Source of the DNA: Bacillota bacterium
GTDB taxonomy: Bacteria > Bacillota > Dethiobacteria > DTU022
Direction of reading: 5' to 3'
Length of the DNA: 42,696 nucleotides
Assembly: GCA_029552125.1 (NCBI GenBank)
Contig: JAKPEE010000098.1
Location: 1-42,696, forward strand
A program made the translations under genes and the position numbers. This document shows, in pieces, positions 1-8,720 of the stretch (position 1 is the first letter of the stretch; the number at the start of each line of letters is the position of its first letter). Under the pieces are notes generated by a model that saw only the letters and a list, made by a program, of their open reading frames with translations, ran no database searches and had not been told where the DNA came from.

Positions 1-23
1 AGCTGTATAATCTTATCTGACAT
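1..23 (-). CDS. 5' end of a thioredoxin-like gene (partial)
   Basis: Only the first seven codons and part of an eighth lie in the window, running off the left edge on the minus strand. They read MSDKIIQ(L). An ATG is preceded by a strong Shine-Dalgarno (AAAGGAGGT, plus-strand 32-40) at normal spacing, and a good sigma-A promoter lies further upstream, so a real gene start is well supported. The identity is only suggested: E. coli thioredoxin begins MSDKIIHL, and small thioredoxins of Firmicutes start similarly. Seven residues cannot prove this. The gene is divergent from the DUF4015 gene at 182. Confidence 0.5.
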
Positions 24-65
24 GGTACGTAACCTCCTTTGGTTGGTATTTTGTGTGCTAACTTA

Positions 66-94
66 ATTCTACCAAACGGTTACGTCCATGTCAT
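66..94 (-). promoter_or_regulatory. sigma-A type promoter of the leftmost gene
   Basis: Read on the minus strand, ATGACA (94..89) and TAGAAT (71..66) are separated by 17 bases. Each hexamer differs from consensus at one position. It points at the thioredoxin-like start at 23, giving a leader of about 35 nucleotides. Confidence 0.65.
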
Positions 95-181
95 TTTTAT
101 TGGACTTCTATGAATTTGCGAAAAATATTATACTTTATCTATTTGACTTACGTGTAATAAACGCTCCAGGAGGATACAGCC

Positions 182-1864
182 ATGAACTTAAAGCTCAAAG
201 CCCGGCTAGTTATGCTGATCTTTCTCATTTTAGCCTTTTTTTCGCTGGTGGCAGCACGCTGCAGCAGCCCGGCTGACACCCCGGCGGAGGTGGAACCCGG
301 TGAAGTCTCTGAACCGGTCCCTGACCCCGCGGAAGAAGCCCGGAAGCTTCAAGAAGAATGGAACAGGCGCAATGAGGAGCTGAAAGAAGAACTGGGCCAG
401 TTTTATGTACCGCTATATCCCCTGGAAAAGCCGGAAAACCCCCGCGTTAAAGTAAAAGCGCTTTACCTGACCGGCCATACCGTTGCTCATCCCCGTTATG
501 CCGAAATTTTAGAAATGATTGAAAATAGTGAGCTTAACGCAGTAGTAATTGATATCAAAGACGATCACGGCAGGATGACCTATCACAGCGACATTGAAAT
601 TGTCAATGAAATTGACGCCTATTATAAACCGGTTCCGATTGGCGATATCCGGGCCACCCTGGCAGATTTGCGTGCCCGCGGTATCTATACCATCGCCCGC
701 ATCGTGGTCTTCAAGGATCCTTACCTGGCCAGGCAGAAAACGGAGTGGGCCATCCACCGCAAGGAAGGGGGCCTGTGGACTGAAAAGGGAGTGGCCTGGA
801 TTAATCCCTATATGGAAGAAGTATGGGATTACAATATTGCCATTGCCAAGGAAGCGGCGCTTCTCGGTTTTAATGAAATCCAGTTTGACTATATCCGTTT
901 CCCGGAAAACGCCGCCCGCGTCGACCGAGAGGCCACTTATTATAACCAGAACGGCCGCAGCAAAGATGAAGCCATCGCCGGCTTTCTCAAAAAAGCCCGC
1001 CAGGAGCTGGCCGATTACAATGTTTACATTGCCTACGATGTTTTCGGAGTCATCGCCACGTCATGGGGCGACCACGATAATATCGGCCAGATCTGGGAAA
1101 CCTTCACCCGTGAGGCGGATTATATCTGTCCCATGATTTATCCCAGCCATTACGGGAAAGGTTATTTCGGCTTCGCCGTGCCTGACGCCAACCCCGGCGG
1201 AACCATCACCCGGGCCCTGACAGACGCCCTCAAGCGGAATGCCGCCGTGAAAAACCCCGCCATCATCCGCCCCTGGCTGCAATCTTTTACCGCCACCTGG
1301 ATCGAAGGGCATATCCCTTACGGACCGGCGGAAGTGCGCCGGCAGATTGACGCCGCCCTGGCCCTGGGTATTGATGAATTTATGATCTGGAACCCGGACA
1401 ATGTTTACCAGGCCGGATCTTTCCTCACTGACGCCGAAGCGGAGCAGCGGGCTGAAGCGGTCCGGCGGGAGCGCGAGAGTAAAGGGCACGATTTTTTAGG
1501 CCGGAGTGCCCGGGAGGCAGTGGAGGCTTACCTGGAAGCAATCAAGAATAAAGACTGGCGGGAAGCCTATGCCCTGCAAAGCGGCGGCTTTACCGTGGAC
1601 GGCAACCGGTACCGCGACTGGCTCAACGGCGCCAGCGGCCGCCTGGCGGCATGGACGGTACGGCCCGGCGGGCAAAACGGTGATACCGCAACCATGGAGC
1701 TGGAGTTAACCGTAACCCTGGGCGGCGAAGAGATTACCCTGGAGGGAGAAAAGTGGACAGCCAGGCAAGAAAACAATGTCTGGAGAATTGAACCTTCAGC
1801 CCGGTTCCTGGAGCTGTTAGAAGGCTCTCAAGGAGGAGGAGGAGGAGGAGAAGAAGAAAAGTGA
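182..1864 (+). CDS. Exported DUF4015 (putative glycoside hydrolase) protein with NTF2-like tail
   Basis: This 560-residue protein has an N-terminal hydrophobic segment (about residues 8-25), then an acidic linker, so it is probably exported or membrane tethered. The Cys at 27 follows AAR and is a poor lipobox. Residues about 90-415 match the DUF4015 family, a TIM-barrel group annotated as putative glycoside hydrolases: note KALYLTGHT, VVIDIKDDHG and EIQFDYIRFP. Residues about 440-545 look like an NTF2/DUF4878-type domain (AVEAYLEAIKNKDWREAYAL). The substrate is unknown; a cell-wall or exopolysaccharide glycan is my inference. The start has AGGAGG at 168-173. The C-terminus ends in a Gly run followed by EEEK, encoded by a GGA repeat. 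A strong terminator follows. Confidence 0.85.
   Translation: MNLKLKARLVMLIFLILAFFSLVAARCSSPADTPAEVEPGEVSEPVPDPAEEARKLQEEWNRRNEELKEELGQFYVPLYPLEKPENPRVKVKALYLTGHTVAHPRYAEILEMIENSELNAVVIDIKDDHGRMTYHSDIEIVNEIDAYYKPVPIGDIRATLADLRARGIYTIARIVVFKDPYLARQKTEWAIHRKEGGLWTEKGVAWINPYMEEVWDYNIAIAKEAALLGFNEIQFDYIRFPENAARVDREATYYNQNGRSKDEAIAGFLKKARQELADYNVYIAYDVFGVIATSWGDHDNIGQIWETFTREADYICPMIYPSHYGKGYFGFAVPDANPGGTITRALTDALKRNAAVKNPAIIRPWLQSFTATWIEGHIPYGPAEVRRQIDAALALGIDEFMIWNPDNVYQAGSFLTDAEAEQRAEAVRRERESKGHDFLGRSAREAVEAYLEAIKNKDWREAYALQSGGFTVDGNRYRDWLNGASGRLAAWTVRPGGQNGDTATMELELTVTLGGEEITLEGEKWTARQENNVWRIEPSARFLELLEGSQGGGGGGEEEK
1831..1850 (+). repeat. GGA trinucleotide repeat at the gene's 3' end
   Basis: About six consecutive AGG/GGA units followed by GAA units encode the Gly-Gly and Glu-Glu tail of the DUF4015 protein. 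The repeat is also a string of Shine-Dalgarno-like sequences immediately before the stop codon. Confidence 0.8.
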
Positions 1865-1898
1865 AGCGTGGCAGGAGTTGACTGGAGATAAAAAGAAT

Positions 1899-1930
1899 AA
1901 AATGCCGGGGCCGCCCCCGGCATTTTATTT
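1899..1930 (+). terminator. Rho-independent terminator after the DUF4015 gene
   Basis: A perfect 12-bp stem (arm AAAATGCCGGGG, 1899-1910, with 1915-1926) around a four-base loop is followed by ATTTT. The A run on the other side means it could also work in the opposite direction. Confidence 0.85.
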
Positions 1931-1981
1931 TCCCGCTGTGCCGGACCCGGGCTGGGCAATAAAATTATCCGGCAGCGGCAG

Positions 1982-3283
1982 GTGTTACAGGATATGACCT
2001 GGTTTGCAGCACTGGCTCTTTCCCTGCTGATCATCATTATTGGCGTTTACCGGAAGCTGAACATGGGGCTGGTTATGTTAGCCGCGGCCCTGGCCTTGCT
2101 GGCCTCTTCAGGCGACGCCTGGCCAACCTTGCTCCGGACCGTCCAAAGCACCCTAACGGACCGGAGTGCCCGGGTCTTGCTTATCTGCGTTTTGCTTATA
2201 GGCGTGCTGGGCAACTTGCTTAAGCAAACCGGCGCCCTGCAAAGCATGATTTACCACCTGGAACGCCTGGTGGGAGACCTGCGCCTGCTGACGGCAGCCC
2301 TGCCGGCGCTAATCGGCATCCTCACCGTGCCCGGAGGAGCTATTTTTTCTGCGCCCCTGGTTGAGCAGGCCGGCGGCAAGGCCGGACTGGACGCCGTCCG
2401 CCAGGCGGCGGCCAATCTGTGGTTCCGCCACGCCCTTTATTTTGCCTATCCCCTGTTTCCCAGCGTCATTATAGCCTCGGAGCTCTCCGGGTTAGGGGCC
2501 CTTACCTTTCTGCGCTACAATCTTTTCCCCACCACCGTAGCCCTGGCGGCAGCCTATGGGCTCATCTTCCATGGCGTTTCCGGAAAAACCGGGAATACTG
2601 CCTTTGAGAATACCGCCTTAACGATTAACAGCACGGCGGAGCGCACGTCTAGCCGCGACCTGGCAGGCTTTTTGATCAGTGTAGCCCCCTTGCTGCTGGT
2701 CCTGCTTCTGGTGCTGCTTTTCAATTTAAGCTTTCCCCTGGCCCTGGCTGCGGGCTGCATCCTGGCCCTGGCCGGCGGAATTCCATTGACCAGGGGATTT
2801 GCCGCGGTACTGTGGGATCGGATCAAAAAAATGCTGCTGCCGGGGCTAAAGCTGGACCTGGTCCTGGTGGTGGGGGGAATCATCTTTTTTAAACAGGCCC
2901 TGGAGCAGACCGGCATTACCGGGCAAATGGCCGGCGCCATGGTTAATCTCGGCCTGCCCTTTTTATTGTTGATGTTTGTCTTTCCGGCGCTGACCGGCCT
3001 GCTGACCGGCGACAATGCCGCCGCTGTGGCCATTGAATTCCCCCTGTTCTTACCGCTGCTGGCCCGGGAAAGCGCCCTTTACCCTGCCTACGTTTCATTT
3101 ATCTATTTCAGCTCCGCTTTCGGCCACATCTTTACGCCCGTACATCCCTGCATGAGTATAAACAACGCCTATTTCAAGGTAAAACCGGCCGGGGTACTGC
3201 GCCCGCTGCTCTGGCCGGCGGCGGCCACGCTGCTGGCCGCCTGGCTGCAAATTGTGATCATGACCCTTTTATGGGCAAATTAA
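1982..3283 (+). CDS. DUF401 family integral membrane protein
   Basis: This is a very hydrophobic protein of 433 residues with roughly ten membrane segments. It matches the DUF401 family, related in build to the ion-transporter (CitM/NhaC-like) superfamily: characteristic stretches are TVPGGAIFSAPLVEQ, an FRHALYFAYPLFPS segment and SAFGHIFTPVHPC near the end. It is presumably a permease, but no substrate is established. The track start is GTG at 1982; ATG at 1994 is an equally possible start, and neither has a strong ribosome binding site. It lies between two terminators, so it is probably monocistronic. Confidence 0.8.
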   Translation: MLQDMTWFAALALSLLIIIIGVYRKLNMGLVMLAAALALLASSGDAWPTLLRTVQSTLTDRSARVLLICVLLIGVLGNLLKQTGALQSMIYHLERLVGDLRLLTAALPALIGILTVPGGAIFSAPLVEQAGGKAGLDAVRQAAANLWFRHALYFAYPLFPSVIIASELSGLGALTFLRYNLFPTTVALAAAYGLIFHGVSGKTGNTAFENTALTINSTAERTSSRDLAGFLISVAPLLLVLLLVLLFNLSFPLALAAGCILALAGGIPLTRGFAAVLWDRIKKMLLPGLKLDLVLVVGGIIFFKQALEQTGITGQMAGAMVNLGLPFLLLMFVFPALTGLLTGDNAAAVAIEFPLFLPLLARESALYPAYVSFIYFSSAFGHIFTPVHPCMSINNAYFKVKPAGVLRPLLWPAAATLLAAWLQIVIMTLLWAN

Positions 3284-3285
3284 GC

Positions 3286-3320
3286 GGGGCTGTCCAGAAG
3301 GGCGGCCCCTTTTCCTTATT
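3286..3320 (+). terminator. Terminator after the DUF401 gene
   Basis: A ten-base arm GGGGCTGTCC (3286-3295) pairs fully, with two G-T wobbles, with GGGCGGCCCC (3300-3309) around an AGAA loop. A T-rich tail (TTTTCCTTATT) follows directly. Confidence 0.8.
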
Positions 3321-3365
3321 CCTCTGCAAGTCCTTTAATAACTTATAGCCAAAGAAAAAATATAA

Positions 3366-3399
3366 GGGGCCGTCCCAATGAACTTTTTGGGACGGCCCC
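3366..3399. repeat. Palindromic repeat element, copy A
   Basis: Perfect 13-bp arms (GGGGCCGTCCCAA with its complement) enclose an eight-base loop. There is no T tract behind it. A second element with a closely similar arm and loop (CCAATGAACTTT versus CAAATGACTTT) ends the gltX gene at about 32.6 kb, so this looks like a member of a dispersed palindrome family rather than a simple terminator. Confidence 0.65.
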
Positions 3400-3456
3400 A
3401 TTCCACGGGGCTAACCGGGATAAAGGCGCAAACTTTTTTTAGATAACAGTAATTTT

Positions 3457-3490
3457 AGCTCCCGTAAAGCGTAATCATTTACTGGGAGCT
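3457..3490 (+). promoter_or_regulatory. RBS-masking hairpin before the PBP gene
   Basis: AGCTCCC plus GTAAA (3457-3468) pairs with TTTAC plus GGGAGCT (3478-3490), leaving one bulged T and a nine-base loop. The GGGAG inside the 3' arm is the only Shine-Dalgarno candidate for the TTG start at 3499, so folding would hide it. Function is inferred. Confidence 0.55.
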
Positions 3491-3498
3491 GCTGCAAA

Positions 3499-5670
3499 TT
3501 GTCTAACCGCCGGAGGGTCAAGCTAAAATATTTAATCGCCGCTGCGGGCGGTGCCGCCCTGGTCATGCAACTTTTGATCGTCGTGGCGGCGCTGGTGCTG
3601 GCGGCCCGCATTAACCTGTACATCCTGGAGGCGCCGCGCCTTGACATCCAGGAGTTGACCATGGCGCAAACCACTTATCTTTATGACGGAAGCGATGCCG
3701 AAATCACCGCGCTGTACGGCGAGCAAAACCGGGTCTGCCTGCGGCTGGAAGAAATCCCCCTCCAGGTGCAGCAGGCATTTCTGGCTGTAGAGGACCGGCG
3801 CTTTTATGAACATAAAGGGTTTGACCCGGCCGGGTCCATCAGGGCGCTGTTAGCCAACCTCCGCCACGGGGGTATAACCCAGGGTGCCAGCACCATAACG
3901 CAACAGGTGGCCCGCAATATTTATCTTCCCCCTGTTCGCACCGTGAAAAGAAAAATACAGGAGATATGGCTGGCTGCTCTCATCGAGCGGGCCTACAGCA
4001 AGTTACAGATCCTGGAAATATATCTTAACCTGATCTATTTCGGCAACGGAGCTTACGGGGTGGAAGCCGCCGCCCGCACCTATTTCGGCAAATCCATCGG
4101 TGAGGTTAACGCGGCCGAAGCGGCGATGCTGGCCGGTATGGCCTGTGCGCCGAATGATTTAAACCCCTTTCACGATCAGGCCGCGGCTGAAATGAGAGCA
4201 AAGGCGGCGCTGCAGATGATGCGGGAACAGGGCTACCTCAGTAAAGAAGAATATGCCCAGGCCAGCCGGTTTACCTACAGCTATGCCACACCCGCCGGTG
4301 AACAATACCCCTATCCCTATTTCCTCGACTATGTCATTCATCATGAACTGGTCAAGATATTGGCCTCGCTGCCTGAATTCGGCTCCACCGAAGAAGCCTA
4401 CCGTGGCATCTACGGCGGCGGCTTGCGCATCTATACCACCCTTGATCCGCTGCTGCAATCCCATGCCGAAGAGGTAATGAACCGCTCCGGGCTCTATCCG
4501 CGGACCATTTTGCTCAATATGGAGCTGCTGCGCGAAAAAATCCGTGACGGTGAGTTTATCCCGGGCCAGTTGGAGCAGTACCTGGATGAAGACAACGGGG
4601 TGCCCCAGCCGCAGGCGGCGCTGGTTTTAGCCGACCCCGCCGGCGGGCAGGTGCTGGCCCTGGTCGGAGGCCGGTCATACCGTAAAAACAGCAATGAAAT
4701 CCTGCGCTACCTCAGCCTGCGCCAGCCCGGCTCTGCCATTAAACCGCTGGTTGTCTATGCGCCGGCCTTTGAAGAAAAAATACTGGCCGGCGCGGCCGCG
4801 ATTATTGATGACGGCCCCCTGACCATCGGGCGCTGGACCCCGCGCAATTACGACGGCGCCTATCATGGCCCGGTTACCGTGCGCCGCGCTCTTTCCTATT
4901 CTTACAACGTGGCGGCGATACGTGTTTTCCAAATGGTTACCCCTCCCCGGGGCACCGCTTATGCTTCCCGGATGGGGATCAGCTCTTTTACCGAGATGGA
5001 CCGCCAGATTTTAAGCACAGCGATCGGCGGATTGACTTTCGGCGTCTCCGCTTTCGATATGGCCCAGGCGTACAGTGTCCTGGCCAATGGAGGAGTGAAA
5101 ACAACCCTGCATACCATAAGGCGGATCGAAGACAGCCAGGGCCGGCTGCTTTACCAGTATGATCAACCACCGGAAAAAATTCTCACCCCGGAAACCTGTT
5201 ACCTGGTCACCAGCATTCTCCTGGATGTGGTTAACTATACCACTGCTACCGGACTGCGCAGCGGGAGGCCCATCGCCGCCAAAACGGGGACTACAGACCA
5301 GGCCAGGGATATCTACTTAGTGGCTTACACGCCCAATATTGTGGCTTCCTTCTGGCTGGGTTACGATGAACCCCGCCTCGGCGGAATTCCGCAGGGCTGG
5401 GTCTATTCAAGCCGCATGGTCCGCGAGGTCTTAAGCGAGGTTTTCAAGCAAAAACCTCCCCTGGAGTTTACCTCCCCTCCCGGGCTTGTGGCCCAAACCG
5501 TCTGTGTTGAGTCTGGAAAACTGGCCAATGAATATTGCCGCGCGTTCCGAACCGCTGTTTCCGACTGGTTCCTTGCCGGCCGGGCGCCGCGGTCTATTTG
5601 TGATCTGCACCGGGAGCCCCCCGAGAATGATGATCAGGAGAAGCCGAACCGCCGTAAACGCGATCACTGA
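3499..5670 (+). CDS. Class A penicillin-binding protein (transglycosylase/transpeptidase)
   Basis: This bifunctional peptidoglycan synthase has 723 residues. A membrane anchor lies at about 12-38. The GT51 glycosyltransferase domain (about 60-260) carries the catalytic Glu98 in EDRRFYEHKGFD and QGASTITQQ at 128-136. The penicillin-binding domain (about 340-640) shows the active-site SAIK tetrad at Ser412, SYN near 468 and KTGT at 595. It polymerises lipid II and crosslinks the strands outside the membrane. The length suits a PBP1A/PbpF-type enzyme. It starts with TTG at 3499 behind GGGAG, in a region where the RBS can fold into a hairpin. The C-terminal tail is basic and has no extra domains. 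Confidence 0.93.
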   Translation: MSNRRRVKLKYLIAAAGGAALVMQLLIVVAALVLAARINLYILEAPRLDIQELTMAQTTYLYDGSDAEITALYGEQNRVCLRLEEIPLQVQQAFLAVEDRRFYEHKGFDPAGSIRALLANLRHGGITQGASTITQQVARNIYLPPVRTVKRKIQEIWLAALIERAYSKLQILEIYLNLIYFGNGAYGVEAAARTYFGKSIGEVNAAEAAMLAGMACAPNDLNPFHDQAAAEMRAKAALQMMREQGYLSKEEYAQASRFTYSYATPAGEQYPYPYFLDYVIHHELVKILASLPEFGSTEEAYRGIYGGGLRIYTTLDPLLQSHAEEVMNRSGLYPRTILLNMELLREKIRDGEFIPGQLEQYLDEDNGVPQPQAALVLADPAGGQVLALVGGRSYRKNSNEILRYLSLRQPGSAIKPLVVYAPAFEEKILAGAAAIIDDGPLTIGRWTPRNYDGAYHGPVTVRRALSYSYNVAAIRVFQMVTPPRGTAYASRMGISSFTEMDRQILSTAIGGLTFGVSAFDMAQAYSVLANGGVKTTLHTIRRIEDSQGRLLYQYDQPPEKILTPETCYLVTSILLDVVNYTTATGLRSGRPIAAKTGTTDQARDIYLVAYTPNIVASFWLGYDEPRLGGIPQGWVYSSRMVREVLSEVFKQKPPLEFTSPPGLVAQTVCVESGKLANEYCRAFRTAVSDWFLAGRAPRSICDLHREPPENDDQEKPNRRKRDH

Positions 5671-5893
5671 CATGCCGTGCCGGAGACTGGCTGCGGCAGC
5701 AACCGCTGCAGGCGCGTCCAACGGAAAATCATGGCCTGGCATGGCCCCGGTAACCAACCTGCGGCGGTGGCTGCATCTTCGCCTTTAACTATCCCGGGCC
5801 GGTTAAAAATCACCCGGCTTTGCCGGTATATCCTGCGGCCTTCTGCCGTAAACTAAAATTGTTGTCAGCATGGCAGATGGGAAGTGAAAACCC

Positions 5894-6646
5894 TTGACTT
5901 TATATCACCGTAAAACCCGCCCGGTACCGCGCCGGCCGCTGCGAAAACCGGCGCCGCCGGCCAGAAGCAGCCAGGAAATAGCAGCGCAAAACATTCAACA
6001 GTTGGGGCAGGCCCAGGTGCCGCCGCTGGAAAGCAACCTGCATACTATCTCGATCATCGGGCAGATCGAAGGCCACATGGTGCTGCCGCCCCAGAACAAA
6101 ACCACCAAGTATGAACATATTATCCCTCAACTGGTCGCGGTGGAGCAGAACCCTAAAATTGAAGGTCTTCTGATTATCTTAAATACTGTGGGCGGAGACG
6201 TGGAAGCAGGCCTGGCCATCGCGGAAATGATCGATACCCTGACCAAGCCGACTGTTTCTCTGGTTTTAGGCGGCGGGCACAGTATCGGCGTTCCGGTAGC
6301 CGTATCCTCCGATTATTCTTTTATTTCCGAAACGGCCACGATGACCATCCATCCCATTCGCCTCTCCGGTTTTGTCATCGGCGTGCCCCAGACCTACGAG
6401 TACCTGGACAAGATGCAGGACCGGGTCATCCGCTTTGTAGTTAACCATTCCGACATCTCCGAGCAGAAATTCAGGGAATTAATGTTCAACAGCGGCCAGT
6501 TGGCCCGGGATATCGGCACTGTTCTGGTGGGAAAAGACGCCGTGGAGGTGGGGTTAGTCAAAGAAGTGGGTGGCCTGGGGCAGGCGGTAGCCCGCCTGAA
6601 CAAGATGGTGGAAGAACGAAAATCCAAACAGGCAGGTGGATCATGA
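5894..6646 (+). CDS. tepA: TepA, ClpP-like translocation-enhancing protease
   Basis: This 250-residue protein belongs to the ClpP/crotonase fold family. After a basic, proline-rich N-terminal 35 residues comes the serine-protease core: [24 protein letters not shown] with the probable nucleophile Ser130, and [10 protein letters not shown] with the probable His153. In Bacillus the TepA homologue sits directly upstream of ylzJ and spoIIIE, as it nearly does here. It is described as a cytoplasmic peptidase that helps export and degrades signal peptides. The start is TTG at 5894 behind a weak GGGAAG site. It overlaps the next gene by an ATGA. Confidence 0.9.
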   Translation: MTLYHRKTRPVPRRPLRKPAPPARSSQEIAAQNIQQLGQAQVPPLESNLHTISIIGQIEGHMVLPPQNKTTKYEHIIPQLVAVEQNPKIEGLLIILNTVGGDVEAGLAIAEMIDTLTKPTVSLVLGGGHSIGVPVAVSSDYSFISETATMTIHPIRLSGFVIGVPQTYEYLDKMQDRVIRFVVNHSDISEQKFRELMFNSGQLARDIGTVLVGKDAVEVGLVKEVGGLGQAVARLNKMVEERKSKQAGGS

Positions 6647-6873
6647 TCCTTTACACCCCCTTGCCCGTGGAAGCGGTTCTTGAAGGCTTTGACTCGTATA
6701 CCCCGGAATACCTGGAACTGGACTATCCCGGGGGAGGCAAGCTGATCGTTGAACCCCTTTCTCCCACGGAAGGACGCCTGGTCCGCCTCATCAGCAGCCA
6801 CCCTGATGATTACCTGCGCCCGGAGTTGCAGCCCGGCACCATTATTTCCTTCGGCCCGCAAAGGGGCCGCTAA
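6643..6873 (+). CDS. YlzJ-like small protein
   Basis: This 76-residue protein starts with [12 protein letters not shown] and matches the YlzJ-like family of small Firmicute proteins of unknown function. It overlaps tepA by four bases (ATGA), so translation is coupled. In Bacillus ylzJ lies between tepA and spoIIIE; here three other genes separate it from ftsK/spoIIIE. Its stop codon overlaps the stop of the convergent methyltransferase gene by a few bases, with no room for a terminator between them. Confidence 0.8.
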   Translation: MILYTPLPVEAVLEGFDSYTPEYLELDYPGGGKLIVEPLSPTEGRLVRLISSHPDDYLRPELQPGTIISFGPQRGR

Positions 6874-7523
6874 CAGGCGTTTTCCAGAACGCAAATATTT
6901 TTTTCATTGGCCCACAGCAGGCGCAGGCTAAGCTTTTGCGCCAGCACGGAGAAAGTGCGGGGGGTAAAGAAGCCGGTATGGGTGCAATCATGGCGGTACC
7001 ACCAGTGTAAAAACTGCCCGGGATCCTGCGGGTGAAAAAGGGTCATAATGGCTAAAATCCCTTGCGGGGCGAGATGTTTTTTTAACAGGACTGCGGTCTC
7101 CAGCGGTTCATGGAGGTGTTCAAAGACTTCGGTGGCGGTAATTAAATGATAACTCTTGCCCCGGTAAACCTGTTCCGGGGCAAAGTAAGGGTCGTAAATG
7201 TCCACCATCAAGCCTTCTCTTCTTAACAGGGCGGCAAGAACAGCTTCCGGCCCGCAGCCGAAGTCCAGCGCCGTAGTGATGCGGTCCCGGTGCGGCAATA
7301 TGGCTGCAGCGATAAATTCCTGGAACATCCGCACATAACCTTGATTGGCCAGGGTGTTGTTATGTTCCAGGTAACGGCGCTTTTCCGCTGCCGGGGCGAC
7401 CCGGCAACCTGCATCGAGGGAGATATAATCGCAGCGGTCACAAAGGTGATAGATCCGGTTCAACTGTTGATCCGGCAAAACAGAAGTTCTGGATCCGCAA
7501 ATTTTACAGATGGCCTTATCCAT
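6870..7523 (-). CDS. SAM-dependent methyltransferase with N-terminal zinc-knuckle
   Basis: A class I methyltransferase of the Methyltransf_23 type, 217 residues from the preferred start. Four cysteines (CKICG and CDRC) near the N-terminus suggest a small zinc-binding module. The SAM-binding loop is ALDFGCGPEAVL, followed by VDIYDP and the post-I motif region TATEVFEHLHEP. HPQDPGQFLHWWYRHDCTHTGFF fits the C-terminal part of this family. The substrate is unknown. The track begins at GTG 7529, but AAGGAG sits so close that ATG at 7523 is the better start. It lies convergent to ylzJ and may be an insertion into the usual tepA-ylzJ-spoIIIE order. Confidence 0.85.
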   Translation of the reverse strand: MDKAICKICGSRTSVLPDQQLNRIYHLCDRCDYISLDAGCRVAPAAEKRRYLEHNNTLANQGYVRMFQEFIAAAILPHRDRITTALDFGCGPEAVLAALLRREGLMVDIYDPYFAPEQVYRGKSYHLITATEVFEHLHEPLETAVLLKKHLAPQGILAIMTLFHPQDPGQFLHWWYRHDCTHTGFFTPRTFSVLAQKLSLRLLWANEKNICVLENAC

Positions 7524-7561
7524 AAGCACTCCTTAAAGTCTGCTTCATTACTTTAACCTCC

Positions 7562-7570
7562 ACTATACCA
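7562..7570 (-). promoter_or_regulatory. Extended -10 promoter for the methyltransferase gene
   Basis: On the minus strand TGGTATAGT (7570..7562) gives an extended -10 element, about 38 bases before the start codon. No convincing -35 hexamer is visible at the proper distance. Confidence 0.45.
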
Positions 7571-7676
7571 TGGTGCTCCGCTTTTGCATAGCCGGCCGCT
7601 GTTTCCCGGGTGGAGGCTTAAAACAAAGTCTATCTCCCGGCCTTCCTGCGTAAAGATGAGGGAGGAGGGAGTACCC

Positions 7677-8600
7677 TTGGCCGTAGAGGCAGTGGCCGGC
7701 GCCGCCGGCTATTTGGGATTGTTCATCTTTGGCCTGCATTTCATGAGCCGGCAACTGTCCGGCGCGGCCGGCCCGGCGCTGCGCCGGCTCCTCTCCCGGG
7801 TGGCCGGGAGGACGTGGAGCGCTTTTCTGGCAGGCTGCCTGGTTACCGCTGCTTTGCAGAGCAGCAGCCTCACCTCGGTAATGGTGGTCGGGCTGGTTAA
7901 TTCCCGGGTGATGGGGCTGGCCCAGGCTATCGCCGTGATCATCGGCGCCAATGTGGGGACAACCGTGAAGGCGCAATTGCTTTCTTTTAACCTGCACCGC
8001 CTGGCGCTGCCGCTGCTCGGCGCAGCGGTGCTGCTCTACCTGCTGCCGCTGCCCCGGCTGCGCCCGGCCTCAGCCGCCCTGGTGGGATTCGGCCTGGTCC
8101 TGCTCGGCATGGACGGCCTCACCCGTTCACTGGCTCCCTTACAGGAGACCCCCCTGGTTACCGGAATGCTGTCCGCCGCCGGTGCCGCGCCGCTGAAAGG
8201 CCTGGCCGGGGGCCTGGCTGCCTCCATCGCCTTGCAGAGCAGCAGCGCCGTAATGGGGCTGGTACTCGGGCTGGCCCTGGATAACGCTATTTCCCTCCCG
8301 GCAGCCATGGCCATATTGATCGGCGCCGATCTGGGCACCTGCACAACGGCCCTGGTAGCAAGCCTGGGCATGGGGCGTACGGCTCGCGCCGCGGCCTGGT
8401 CCCATTTTTTATTCAATTTAATCAGCCTTTTTCTGGCCCTGCTATTTTTCCCCAAGCTGTTATGGCTGGCCACCGCTTCGGCCAGGATGCTGCCCCGCCA
8501 ACTGGCCAACTTCCATACCCTCTATAACCTGCTCGGGGCAATAGCGCTGCTGCCCCTAACTCCGCTGCTGGCACACTTGCTGGATCGGCGGGAGCGCTAA
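7677..8600 (+). CDS. Na/Pi cotransporter family membrane protein
   Basis: This hydrophobic protein carries the two characteristic repeats of the NptA/PhoU-associated Na+/phosphate cotransporter family: TAALQSSSLTSVM with GANVGTTVKAQL, and ASIALQSSSAVM with GADLGTCTTALVA. The paired QSSS motifs form the transport site in this family. It should import phosphate driven by sodium, though no PhoU-like tail is present. I moved the start from the track's TTG at 7584 to TTG at 7677 because GGAGGAGGGAG lies just before it and the first 31 track residues look non-coding. The result is 307 residues. It is divergent from the methyltransferase gene. Confidence 0.87.
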   Translation: MAVEAVAGAAGYLGLFIFGLHFMSRQLSGAAGPALRRLLSRVAGRTWSAFLAGCLVTAALQSSSLTSVMVVGLVNSRVMGLAQAIAVIIGANVGTTVKAQLLSFNLHRLALPLLGAAVLLYLLPLPRLRPASAALVGFGLVLLGMDGLTRSLAPLQETPLVTGMLSAAGAAPLKGLAGGLAASIALQSSSAVMGLVLGLALDNAISLPAAMAILIGADLGTCTTALVASLGMGRTARAAAWSHFLFNLISLFLALLFFPKLLWLATASARMLPRQLANFHTLYNLLGAIALLPLTPLLAHLLDRRER

Positions 8601-8613
8601 AAGGTATGGAAAA

Positions 8614-8629
8614 ATGTTAATATTAACAT
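8614..8629. promoter_or_regulatory. 16-bp perfect palindrome upstream of uppP
   Basis: ATGTTAATATTAACAT is its own reverse complement and lies 14 bases after the cotransporter stop and about 90 bases before uppP. The AT-rich symmetry looks like a repressor operator, but no regulator can be named. Confidence 0.45.
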
Positions 8630-8720
8630 AATATTATTAATCCGGGCCAGGGCAGGATTATGGCCTCGCAATTTAGAAATATAGACAGGTTTAGGGATAC
8701 TGTTAAAGCGGGAGGCTGCC

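Noticed and set aside
182-262. Lipoprotein signal in the DUF4015 protein
   Set aside because: Cys27 is preceded by AAR, which breaks the lipobox; an ordinary signal or anchor is more likely.
594-1136. 180-aa ORF inside the DUF4015 gene and similar long track ORFs elsewhere (for example 2554-3033 minus, 15222-15935 minus, 22399-22977 minus)
   Set aside because: They lie within genes with clear family matches, have low-complexity Ser/Arg/Pro-rich translations and no ribosome sites; they are shadows.
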